Of a stretch of DNA of 64,000 nucleotides, positions 25,266-32,406 are shown piece after piece. Within the stretch, counting starts at the first letter, position 1; each line of letters begins with the position of its first letter. The position numbers were made by a program, and so were the translations under genes. Under the pieces are notes generated by a model, which searched no databases, was not told the origin of the DNA, and worked only from the letters and a program-made list of their open reading frames with translations. The stretch lies in the NCBI GenBank assembly GCA_015068525.1, contig SVKJ01000008.1, positions 23,083-87,082 on the forward strand, given 5' to 3'. The DNA comes from Oscillospiraceae bacterium (GTDB lineage: Bacteria; Bacillota; Clostridia; UMGS1840; HGM11507).

Positions 25266-25820
25266 TTAAAAAAACAAATGTTCAATTAGTATTTTCGTAC
25301 CCATTAAAATAAGAATAACTCCGCCTGCAAATTCTGCTTTTTGTTTATATTTTGTGCCGAATATATTCCCGATTTTTACTCCAAGCATAGAAAGTATGAA
25401 AGTTGTAACTCCGATAATTGTGACAGCAGATACAATATCTACCGATAAGAATGCAAATGTAACACCGACTGCAAGAGCATCAATACTTGTAGCAATTGCT
25501 AAGGTTACCATAGTTTTAAATTTCAGAGAATTATCGGTTTCGCATGAGGAGTCAGACGATTCTTTTATCATATTCATACCGATTGCAAATAATAGCACAA
25601 ATGATATCCAGTGGTCAAAGGACACTATGTAGTCTTTGAAGTTTATCCCTAAAAAGTAGCCTGCAAGTGGCATCAAAGCCTGAAAAAGTCCAAAGTATAG
25701 CCCTACAATGAGAGGTGCTTTAAGTGACAATTTTTTAATGGATAAGCCTTTGCAAACAGAAACTGCAAAGGCATCCATTGAGAGTCCTATTCCAATTATG
25801 AAAAATTCTATAAATGTCAA
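25266..25820 (-). CDS. mntP: Putative manganese efflux pump MntP
   Basis: A 184-residue six-helix membrane protein of the MntP/YebN family, exporting Mn2+. Two related halves are visible, each with an acidic membrane motif: SMDAFAVSVCKGL near residue 15 and SIDALAVGVTFAFL near residue 110. Between them is a short acidic cytoplasmic loop (KESSDSSCETDNS). ILSMLGVKIGNIFG lies in the second half. No yybP-ykoY-type manganese riboswitch could fit in the roughly 55-base gap to the next gene. It may be co-transcribed with gpr upstream, though a short gap with its own ribosome site separates them. Confidence 0.92.
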   Translation of the reverse strand: MTFIEFFIIGIGLSMDAFAVSVCKGLSIKKLSLKAPLIVGLYFGLFQALMPLAGYFLGINFKDYIVSFDHWISFVLLFAIGMNMIKESSDSSCETDNSLKFKTMVTLAIATSIDALAVGVTFAFLSVDIVSAVTIIGVTTFILSMLGVKIGNIFGTKYKQKAEFAGGVILILMGTKILIEHLFF

Positions 25821-25876
25821 GATATATCAATCCTTTTTTTAATATAGAAATATTATACAACACCACAGACTAAAAG

Positions 25877-26749
25877 TCAATTTATAAAAGCCTCTATATA
25901 TTCTAAATCTATGTTTTTATGAAGGCTTAAATTTATGCCGTTGGCAATTATTTTTGACATATTTTCAATTAGTTTGTCGATTTCTTTTGGTGTAACAAAA
26001 AAATCTTTGCCTATTTCGGTTTTTTCTATCTTGGGATAAATAAATTTAGCAATAGAAAAAAGGTCAACAACAGTAGGAACACCTATTGCAATAACAGGAG
26101 TGTTAAGGCTTTTTTGACTGATTTCTTTACGGTTGTTTGAAACTCCCGAACCGGGATTTATGCCTGTATCTGTTATTTGAATTGTTGTAGAAATTCTTTT
26201 TGGGGAAGATGATGCGAGTGCATCTATTACAATTATTAAATCAGGCTTTAATTTTTTGGCAATTGCCGATATAATATCATTTGTTTCTATCCCTGTTATT
26301 CCAAGTACGCCTGGAGATAATGCACTGACAGGGATAATATCATCATCTAAATGTTTTGGCATATATTCTTTTATATGTCTTGTTACCATAATTTTTGATA
26401 TAACTTTCGGACCCAAAGAGTCTGATGTAATACCTGCATTTCCGAGTCCGACTATGAGAACATTATTAAAATCTGTTTCTTTTTTCATTTTTATAAGTTC
26501 GTCTTTTAAAATGTAACTTGACTTATTTAAGAATTCGGGAGAGAGCATTTTAAAATATTCACTTTCAATTGTGGTATATCTTCCTACTGGTTTATTTATT
26601 TTCTTTGCTGTTATTTCATCTGAAATTTCAACCTCAGTAATTAAAATGTCCCCTTTTTTATTTTCTTTAACACTTATTCCGGGTATCTCTTTATTTTTCC
26701 CGACATACATTTCTCTTGCTTCGAGTGCGAGGTCGGTTCTTATATTCAT
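25877..26749 (-). CDS. gpr: Germination protease GPR
   Basis: Spore endopeptidase that degrades small acid-soluble spore proteins at germination. The 290-residue protein begins MNIRTDLALEAREMY, containing the zymogen-processing region. It has VLIVGLGNAGITSDSLGPKVISKI, SALSPGVLGITGIET, LIIVIDALASSSPKRISTTIQITDTGINPGSGVSNNRKEIS and VIAIGVPTVVD, the conserved blocks of peptidase family A25. The start ATG 26749 sits seven bases after AAGGAGG, which itself joins the right end of a type 1 repeat element. Location next to rpsT is usual in Clostridia. Forespore-specific expression is expected, although two repeat elements occupy its upstream region. Confidence 0.95.
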   Translation of the reverse strand: MNIRTDLALEAREMYVGKNKEIPGISVKENKKGDILITEVEISDEITAKKINKPVGRYTTIESEYFKMLSPEFLNKSSYILKDELIKMKKETDFNNVLIVGLGNAGITSDSLGPKVISKIMVTRHIKEYMPKHLDDDIIPVSALSPGVLGITGIETNDIISAIAKKLKPDLIIVIDALASSSPKRISTTIQITDTGINPGSGVSNNRKEISQKSLNTPVIAIGVPTVVDLFSIAKFIYPKIEKTEIGKDFFVTPKEIDKLIENMSKIIANGINLSLHKNIDLEYIEAFIN

Positions 26750-26763
26750 ACTTTTTTCCTCCT

Positions 26764-27039
26764 TAGGCACTCGGGAGTTGAACCCCTTATGCCTTAAACT
26801 TGTTAAATTTTAACCTTTTTAACTTGGCGTCCTCGTAAGGCGTCAGCCTGACATCGTCCTTCGCATTAAAAATCTTAGAAATTTCCCTGCATTTAAGGTC
26901 TAAGAGTTTAAAATCAAGAAATTTTGTTTTAGACAAAGAAATTTCAAGGATAATACTTTCGTATATTCGTAGGAATTTCTGCAGTATTAAGCGAAATTTC
27001 TAATTTTAAACCATAAGGTGTTCGACTTCCGAGTGCCTA
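26764..27039 (-). repeat. Dispersed non-coding element, type 1, copy b
   Basis: A 276-bp minus-strand copy of the element at 4946-5222, with terminal repeat TTAGGCACTCGG and its partner CCGAGTGCCTAA. On the minus strand it reads straight into the AAGGAGG of gpr. It ends at 27039, where a type 2 element begins, the two sharing a single TA. Confidence 0.88.
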
Positions 27040-27310
27040 AGCAGATGCGTTAGTATCCAAACTCGTTTCTTGTCGGATTTTTTCGCTACTGCATCGTTAA
27101 AATACTCGCAAATATGTTAATATTCGTTCCGTTTTTGCCTCGCATTAACAAAAAAATCCAGACAATAAATTCAAGGAACCATAAACCTTTTAAATTCGAG
27201 ATTTTTTTAGACGGAAGATTTCGATAATACGAGGTATATCGGAAGCGACAACGACAAAAAAGCCGGATTTTAAAGGTTTTGGCGGGTTCGGATATTAACG
27301 CATCTGCTTA
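27038..27310 (-). repeat. Dispersed non-coding element, type 2
   Basis: A 273-bp element with 28-base terminal inverted repeats (27038 side TAAGCAGATGCGTTAGTATC..., far side the near-complement ending CGCATCTGCTTA). Its minus strand contains the same 20-mer as type 3, CGATATACCTCGTATTATCG (within 27212-27244), in the same relative position. The outer arms of the two types are otherwise different in sequence. It lies head-to-tail with copy b of type 1. Confidence 0.85.
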
Positions 27311-27377
27311 TGTTAAATATTCTTTAATGATATTTTTGCAGTTTTTAATAAAAAATATGAAAAAAAATGAAAAATCT

Positions 27378-27407
27378 CTTGACAATTGAGGGTGTTTAAT
27401 ATTATAA
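27378..27407 (+). promoter_or_regulatory. Promoter of rpsT
   Basis: TTGACA (27378-27383), an 18-base spacer and TATAAT (27402-27407). Confidence 0.8.
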
Positions 27408-27447
27408 TAGTATCTGCAAGTTTATCGAAAAGTCGGAGGTGAGTAAT

Positions 27448-27714
27448 TTGCCAAACATTAAATCTGCTAAAAAAAGAGTTAAAGTTATCAAAACTAAAAC
27501 ACTTAGAAATCAGATGCTTAAATCAAATTTAAAAACAATTATCAAGAAATTTGAAGTTGCAGTTAATGGAGATGACAAAGCAAAGGCAACTGAAGCATTA
27601 AATGCAGCAGTTAAAAGAATTGACCAGGCAGTTGCAAAAGGTATTTTAAAGAAAAATACTGCAAGCAGAAAAAAATCTCAATTAGCATGTAAGTTAAATA
27701 AGATGTCTGTTTAG
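27448..27714 (+). CDS. rpsT: 30S ribosomal protein S20
   Basis: An 88-residue basic protein that binds 16S rRNA in the small subunit. It reads MPNIKSAKKRVKVIKTKTLRN and ends in the typical helix KGILKKNTASRKKSQLACKLNKM. I choose TTG 27448, because GGAGGTGA lies just upstream and this start gives the family N-terminus. An in-frame GTG at 27439 is part of the ribosome site. It is transcribed divergently from gpr. Confidence 0.97.
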   Translation: MPNIKSAKKRVKVIKTKTLRNQMLKSNLKTIIKKFEVAVNGDDKAKATEALNAAVKRIDQAVAKGILKKNTASRKKSQLACKLNKMSV

Positions 27715-27734
27715 TTTTTTAAAATATGATTTCT

Positions 27735-27763
27735 GAGGCGTGTATATTATATACGCCTTTTTT
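27735..27763 (+). terminator. Rho-independent terminator after rpsT
   Basis: AGGCGTGTATA-TTA-TATACGCCT (one G-T pair) and a T run. Confidence 0.88.
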
Positions 27764-27806
27764 GCGTTATAGAAATATTTTGTTTTAAAAATATACATTG
27801 GTATTA

Positions 27807-27836
27807 TTGACATATATTGCCATTATGTGATAAAAT
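27807..27836 (+). promoter_or_regulatory. Promoter of the rubrerythrin gene
   Basis: TTGACA (27807-27812), an 18-base spacer and TAAAAT (27831-27836). Confidence 0.65.
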
Positions 27837-27875
27837 AATAAGGAATATAAATTATAAAAAACGGAGGAATTAATT

Positions 27876-28415
27876 ATGTCAAACAAATATGCCGGTACTC
27901 AAACCGAAAAAAATTTAGAAGCTGCTTTTGCAGGAGAATCTCAGGCAAGAAATAAATATACTTATTTTGCATCTAAAGCAAAAAAAGAGGGATTTGAGCA
28001 GATTGCGGCTTTGTTTTTAAAAACTGCTGATAATGAAAAAGAACATGCTAAAATGTGGTTTAAAGAACTTCATGGCATAGGGGATACTGCTTCTAATTTA
28101 AAAGATGCTGCTGATGGCGAAAACTATGAATGGACAGATATGTACGATGGTTTTGCTAAAACTGCTGATGAAGAAGGATTTCCTGAACTTGCAAGAAAAT
28201 TCCGTCTTGTTGCCGCTATTGAAAAACATCACGAAGAAAGATACAGAAAATTACTTTCAAATGTTGAAATGGCAGAAGTTTTTGAAAAGAGTGAAGTTAA
28301 AGTATGGGAATGCAGAAACTGTGGTCATATCGTAGTAGGAACAAAAGCACCTGAAGTTTGTCCTACATGTGATCATCCTAAGGCTTATTTCGAACTTCAC
28401 TTGGAAAACTACTAA
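27876..28415 (+). CDS. rbr: Rubrerythrin
   Basis: A non-heme diiron peroxidase that removes hydrogen peroxide in anaerobes, drawing electrons through rubredoxin. The 179-residue protein has an N-terminal ferritin-like domain with the diiron ligands in FAGESQARNKY, DNEKEHAKMW and VAAIEKHHEERY. A C-terminal rubredoxin-like domain with two CxxC knuckles (WECRNCGHIVVG and VCPTCDHPKAYF) follows. ACGGAGGAA precedes ATG 27876. It is a single-gene unit, and its presence supports an obligate anaerobe. Confidence 0.97.
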   Translation: MSNKYAGTQTEKNLEAAFAGESQARNKYTYFASKAKKEGFEQIAALFLKTADNEKEHAKMWFKELHGIGDTASNLKDAADGENYEWTDMYDGFAKTADEEGFPELARKFRLVAAIEKHHEERYRKLLSNVEMAEVFEKSEVKVWECRNCGHIVVGTKAPEVCPTCDHPKAYFELHLENY

Positions 28416-28419
28416 TAAT

Positions 28420-28525
28420 GTTTGCCCAATGGGGGCAAACGTGATATTTTTGCAAAGCAAAAGTTATATATTTATTTTGTAAATGTGATATGTGCTAAAG
28501 CACGTGATATATTTGACATTGGCAA
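28420..28525. repeat. Hairpin cluster spaced by GTGATAT
   Basis: Short stems GTTTGCCC/GGGGCAAAC, TTTGC/GCAAA and GTGCT/AGCAC are separated by GTGATAT or GTTATAT words. The same building blocks recur at 53.16-53.35 kb and 60.76-60.95 kb. Not coding. Confidence 0.6.
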
Positions 28526-28533
28526 ATGTTAAT

Positions 28534-28570
28534 GACGCAAAAGATGCCATTCGGCCTTTTGCGTTTTTTA
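28534..28570 (+). terminator. Rho-independent terminator
   Basis: ACGCAAAAG-ATGCCATTCGG-CCTTTTGCGT followed by T residues, downstream of the rubrerythrin gene. Confidence 0.85.
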
Positions 28571-28594
28571 ACAGGTATAAAAGAATAATATTTA

Positions 28595-28628
28595 AAAACT
28601 GCTTACACCAAAAATGTAAGCAGTTTTT
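28595..28628. terminator. Bidirectional hairpin
   Basis: AAAACTGCTTACA-CCAAAA-TGTAAGCAGTTTT, a stem with A and T runs on either side. It could terminate gdhA transcripts on the minus strand. Confidence 0.65.
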
Positions 28629-28644
28629 ATATGTGTATTTAGTT

Positions 28645-28785
28645 TTACAAACTGCGTCAGCAATAGAACTGTTCGTAAGAACAATACAACTGCGCAAGCA
28701 ATATAACTGTTCGCAAGAACAATATAACTGCCCGCAAGGGCAATAGAACTGCCCGCAAGGGCAATATAACTTGCTGAAGGCAAAT
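28645..28785. repeat. Tandem palindromic repeats downstream of gdhA
   Basis: Seven or so units of 17-21 bases read AACTG-(CCC or TTC)-GCAAG/GTAAG-(GGG or GAA)-CAATA(T/G). In successive units the two halves change together (CCCGCAAGGG, TTCGCAAGAA, TTCGTAAGAA, GCGCAAGC), so each keeps its own pairing. It lies in the 3' region of gdhA. Confidence 0.75.
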
Positions 28786-28792
28786 AAAACTT

Positions 28793-30142
28793 TTAGTATG
28801 CCACGCCTTGCCATTTCATAGCGTCATATACTTTTAAGAAACCTGCAACGTTAGCACCTACAACAAGGTTGCCTTCGCATCCGCATTCTACCGATGCGTT
28901 ATAAGTGTTTGCAAATATATTTTTCATAATACCTTTAAGTTTTGCGTCAACTTCTTCAAATGACCATGAAAGTCTTTGAGAGTTCTGGCTCATTTCCAAA
29001 CCTGATGTAGCAACACCGCCTGCATTTGCTGCTTTTGCAGGACCAAATAAAATTCCGTTTGATAAGAATGTGTGAACTGCTTCAGGAGTTGATGGCATAT
29101 TTGCACCTTCTGCTACTGCAAAACATCCATTTTTAACAAGTGCTTCTGCACCATCTTTGTCAAGTTCATTCTGAGTTGCACAAGGAAGAGCGATATCACA
29201 TTTTACAGTCCATATTCCTTTGCAGCCTTCGGTGTAAACTGCGTCTTTTTTGTAATTTACATATTCTGAAATTCTCTTTCTTTCAACTTCTTTGATTTTC
29301 TTAACAAGTTCTAAATCGATTCCGTCTTTATCATATATGTAACCGTTAGAGTCAGACATTGCAACAACTTTTGCTCCAAGTTCGTATGCTTTTTCACAAG
29401 CATAAATTGCAACATTACCTGAACCTGAAATAACAACGGTTTTTCCTTCAAATGATTTACCGTTTTTCTTTAACATTTCATCAGTAAAGTAGCAAAGACC
29501 ATAACCTGTTGCTTCTTTTCTTGCAAGTGAACCGCCATAAGTCAAACCTTTACCTGTAAGAACTCCTGTAAATTCGTTCTGAAGTCTTTTGTATTGACCG
29601 AACATAAAGCCGATTTCTCTTGCTCCAACACCGATATCTCCTGCAGGAACATCAGTATCTGCTCCGATATGTTTTGAAAGTTCAGTCATAAAACTCTGGC
29701 AGAATCTCATAATTTCGTTATCAGATTTTCCTTTAGGATCAAAATCGGAGCCACCTTTTCCTCCACCCATAGGTAAACCTGTAAGTGAGTTTTTAAATGT
29801 CTGTTCAAAACCTAAGAACTTGATAACGCTTAAGTTAACTGACGGATGGAATCTGATACCGCCTTTGTATGGACCTATTGCAGAGTTGAACTGAACTCTG
29901 TAACCTCTGTTAACCTGAACGTTACCGTTGTCGTCAACCCACGGAACTCTAAATATAATTGTTCTTTCAGGCTCAACCATTCTGTCGATAACCCCTGTTT
30001 TTTCCATTTCAGGATTTTTGTTAACAATTGGTTCTAAAGATTCTAATACTTCACCAACAGCCTGTAAAAATTCTGGTTCAGTACTGTCTTTCTTGGCAAC
30101 TGAATTATAAATTCCCAAAAGATACTCGTTTTTTAAATTCAT
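28793..30142 (-). CDS. gdhA: Glutamate dehydrogenase (NADP-type)
   Basis: Reductive amination of 2-oxoglutarate to glutamate. The 449-residue hexameric-type enzyme has the substrate lysine loop SLTGLPMGGGKGGSDFDPKGKSD, PAGDIGVGAREIGFMFGQYKR, GKGLTYGGSLARKEATGYG, and the nucleotide fingerprint VVISGSGNVAIYACEKAYELGAK. AEGANMPSTPEA and GPAKAANAGGVATSGLEMSQN follow. The ending YDAMKWQGVAY is typical of bacterial biosynthetic GDH. The start ATG 30142 follows GGAGGAGATAAAA; the in-frame ATG 15 bases earlier lies in this ribosome site. A tandem palindromic array follows its stop. Confidence 0.97.
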   Translation of the reverse strand: MNLKNEYLLGIYNSVAKKDSTEPEFLQAVGEVLESLEPIVNKNPEMEKTGVIDRMVEPERTIIFRVPWVDDNGNVQVNRGYRVQFNSAIGPYKGGIRFHPSVNLSVIKFLGFEQTFKNSLTGLPMGGGKGGSDFDPKGKSDNEIMRFCQSFMTELSKHIGADTDVPAGDIGVGAREIGFMFGQYKRLQNEFTGVLTGKGLTYGGSLARKEATGYGLCYFTDEMLKKNGKSFEGKTVVISGSGNVAIYACEKAYELGAKVVAMSDSNGYIYDKDGIDLELVKKIKEVERKRISEYVNYKKDAVYTEGCKGIWTVKCDIALPCATQNELDKDGAEALVKNGCFAVAEGANMPSTPEAVHTFLSNGILFGPAKAANAGGVATSGLEMSQNSQRLSWSFEEVDAKLKGIMKNIFANTYNASVECGCEGNLVVGANVAGFLKVYDAMKWQGVAY

Positions 30143-30363
30143 TTTTATCTCCTCCATATAAACTATATGCTGTAATTATACTATATTTTACTGCTGATTG
30201 CAATAATTTTGTTAAAAAAATTCATAACAGGACAGGTTTTATCACAAACTGTCTTTTTAGGAATGTTAAATGAAATATTTGTATTTTAAAATTTCAAAAA
30301 CATTTGTATTTTTTTGTTGAAAAAATATTGAAAAAAATTTTTAATATTTTTGTAAAAAAAGTA

Positions 30364-30393
30364 TTGATTTTTTATAAGAAAAATGATATATTT
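30364..30393 (+). promoter_or_regulatory. Candidate promoter of mraZ
   Basis: TTGATT (30364-30369) and TATATT (30388-30393) with an 18-base spacer, immediately before the MraZ-type repeats. Confidence 0.55.
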
Positions 30394-30400
30394 TTAATAT

Positions 30401-30437
30401 AAGTGGTTCGAAAATGCATTAAAGTGGTGGAAAGTGG
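30401..30437 (+). promoter_or_regulatory. MraZ operator repeats
   Basis: AAGTGG at 30401 and AAAGTGG at 30421 and 30431 are direct repeats 20 and 10 bases apart, two turns and one turn of helix. MraZ is known to autoregulate dcw clusters through direct repeats of this kind (AAAGTGG in Firmicutes and Mollicutes). Confidence 0.8.
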
Positions 30438-30458
30438 TTTTGAAAGAGGGGTGAAAAT

Positions 30459-30884
30459 TTGTTTTACGGACAAAACAGACATGCTATAGACCCTAAGGGA
30501 AGAATAATATTTCCAACTAAATACAGAGAGGAACTTGGCGAGTATTTTTATGTTACCCGCGGGCTTTCTAACTGTCTTTTTGTGTATCCGGAAAACGAAT
30601 GGAAAAAACTTGAAGACCAACTTCGTTCACTGCCTATGAGTTCAGCAGGTAATATCCAGAGATTCTTTTTCAACAATACTGAAAAGGTTTCTTGTGATAA
30701 ACAGGGAAGAGTTTTACTTGCAGGTCATTTGAAAGAATATGCATCTTTAAAAAAGGATGTAGTTATCGCAGGGGTAAGCAATCGTCTTGAAATATGGGAC
30801 GCTGAAGAATTTGACAAGATGAACAGTCTTGATAATATGAATGTTGACGAAATTACCGCTCAGATGGAGACTTTAGGAATATGA
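30459..30884 (+). CDS. mraZ: Transcriptional regulator MraZ
   Basis: Dodecameric DNA-binding protein that represses its own dcw operon. The 141-residue protein shows the two AbrB-like repeats: FYGQNRHAIDPKGRIIFPTKYREELG at the start, and FNNTEKVSCDKQGRVLLAGHLKEYASLKKDVVIAGVSNRLEIWD. The start is TTG 30459, seven bases behind GAGGGGTG. It overlaps rsmH by four bases (ATGA). Three operator repeats lie within 60 bases upstream. Confidence 0.95.
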   Translation: MFYGQNRHAIDPKGRIIFPTKYREELGEYFYVTRGLSNCLFVYPENEWKKLEDQLRSLPMSSAGNIQRFFFNNTEKVSCDKQGRVLLAGHLKEYASLKKDVVIAGVSNRLEIWDAEEFDKMNSLDNMNVDEITAQMETLGI

Positions 30885-31831
30885 TGTTTTACCATAAACC
30901 CATTATGCCCTCAGAGTGTATAGAAGGTCTTAATATAAAAAAGGACGGAATATATGTTGATGCTACTTTAGGTGGCGGAGGTCACAGTCTTTTAATAGGA
31001 GAGAAACTTTCAAAAAAAGGAACTTTAATCGGGATTGACAGGGATAAAGATGCCTTGAAAGCCGCGGGTGAAAGGCTTAGCGATTTAAAATGCAAAGTTA
31101 TTTTAGTTCATTCGAATTACAGCGAAATAAAGAATATATTAAAAGATTTAAAAATAGAAAAAGTTGACGGCATTCTTGCTGATTTAGGAGTATCTTCTTA
31201 CCAACTTGATAATAAAGACAGAGGGTTTTCCTATCGTTTTGATTCTCCTCTTGATATGAGAATGAATCAGGAGGACAGCCTTACTGCAAAAGATATTGTA
31301 AATAACTATGAGTTTTCGGAACTGTTAAGAATAATAAGGGACTACGGGGAAGAAAAATTTGCTTACAATATCGCAAAGAATATTGTTAAAAGAAGAGAAC
31401 AAAAACCGATTGAAACAACGTTTGAACTTGTGGATATAATAAACAGTTCAATGCCTGCAAAAATTGCGTTAAAAGGTCCGCATAAAGCGAAAAGGACTTT
31501 CCAGGCAATAAGAATAGAAGTAAATCAGGAACTTGCACTTTTAAAAAACTCGGTAGAAGATTTCTTTTATTCACTTAAAGTAGGAGGAAGGTTATGTGTG
31601 ATAACTTTTCACTCTCTTGAAGACAGAACGGTCAAAAATGTTTTTAATGATTACATAAAAGGGTGTATATGCCCGAAAGATTTCCCTGTATGTGTGTGTG
31701 GGAACACACCAAAAGGGAAACTGATTACAAAAAAACCTCTTACTGCAGATGAAAACGAGGTTTTAGAAAATTTACGTTCGACAAGTGCTAAACTTAGAAT
31801 AATAGAAAAGGTGGAGGATTATGAGGTATAA
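30881..31831 (+). CDS. rsmH: 16S rRNA m4C1402 methyltransferase RsmH
   Basis: N4-methylation of C1402, the same nucleotide that RsmI modifies at the ribose, so both halves of the m4Cm modification are encoded in this window. The 316-residue protein has the SAM motif VDATLGGGGHSLLIGEKL, GILADLGVSSYQLDNKDRGFSYRFDSPLDMRMNQ and ITFHSLEDRTVKNVF. A cysteine cluster (CICPKDFPVCVCG), common in this family, lies near the C-terminus. It overlaps mraZ and ftsL at its ends. Confidence 0.96.
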   Translation: MMFYHKPIMPSECIEGLNIKKDGIYVDATLGGGGHSLLIGEKLSKKGTLIGIDRDKDALKAAGERLSDLKCKVILVHSNYSEIKNILKDLKIEKVDGILADLGVSSYQLDNKDRGFSYRFDSPLDMRMNQEDSLTAKDIVNNYEFSELLRIIRDYGEEKFAYNIAKNIVKRREQKPIETTFELVDIINSSMPAKIALKGPHKAKRTFQAIRIEVNQELALLKNSVEDFFYSLKVGGRLCVITFHSLEDRTVKNVFNDYIKGCICPKDFPVCVCGNTPKGKLITKKPLTADENEVLENLRSTSAKLRIIEKVEDYEV

Positions 31832-32297
31832 CAGGACAAGTCTTGCTTACAAAGTAGAAGAATATAGTGAAGTAGACACTTTGGTTAAAGAAGCAAAGAA
31901 AGAAAATACCAAAAAGAATAAGAACTCAACGCTTTTTATGTTTATTTGTATAGTATATATGATTTCAATAGTTGCATCACTGCTTATTAAAACAGCAACT
32001 ATAACCGAGCAGAGAGCAGAACTTACTGCTATTAAAAGTGAATATAATGAAATTCTTAATATAAATAAGAAGATGGAAGTTGATATAAATTCCCAGATAG
32101 ATTTAAGAAAAGTTGAAGAGATTGCAATTGCGAAACTGAATATGAATCAACCGAAAAAAAGTCAGATTGTCTACATAACAACAGAGCCTAAAGATTATGG
32201 CGAAGTTATGGCGGGGGAAACAGGCAAAAGGAAAGATGGTAATATTTTTGCATCTTTGATTAAATCTTTAAATGGATATTTTGCATATTCTAACTAA
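31821..32297 (+). CDS. ftsL: Cell division protein FtsL-like
   Basis: A 158-residue bitopic membrane protein. A charged cytoplasmic N-terminus of about 38 residues is followed by one transmembrane helix (LFMFICIVYMISIVASLLI). An extracellular coiled coil follows (TITEQRAELTAIKSEYNEILNINKKMEVDINSQIDLRKVEEIAIAKLNM). Sequence conservation is low in this family. The call rests on topology and on position between rsmH and the PBP gene. The start overlaps rsmH by 11 bases, behind GGTGGAGG. Confidence 0.85.
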   Translation: MRYNRTSLAYKVEEYSEVDTLVKEAKKENTKKNKNSTLFMFICIVYMISIVASLLIKTATITEQRAELTAIKSEYNEILNINKKMEVDINSQIDLRKVEEIAIAKLNMNQPKKSQIVYITTEPKDYGEVMAGETGKRKDGNIFASLIKSLNGYFAYSN

Positions 32298-32307
32298 CTT
32301 AGAACAT

Positions 32308-32352
32308 ATAAATTGTAGGGGAATGAAATCATTCCCCTAATTCTAATTTATA
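32308..32352. repeat. Palindrome between ftsL and the PBP gene
   Basis: TAGGGGAATGA-AA-TCATTCCCCTA lies within outer arms TATAAATT/AATTTATA. It has no T run, so it is a repeat or weak processing site rather than a clear terminator. Confidence 0.5.
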
Positions 32353-32406
32353 TACCCGCAAAAACTGATATAAAGTGAAAGCGTATTTTAAGAAGGAGTA
32401 TTTATC

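Noticed and set aside
25821..25876. yybP-ykoY manganese riboswitch for mntP
   Set aside because: The gap to the gpr end is about 55 bases, too short, and no conserved loop sequence is seen.
28645..28785. Tandem repeats considered as a CRISPR array
   Set aside because: Units are only 17-21 bases, the spacers are themselves repeated (AATATAACTG), arms vary while staying paired, and no cas gene is nearby.
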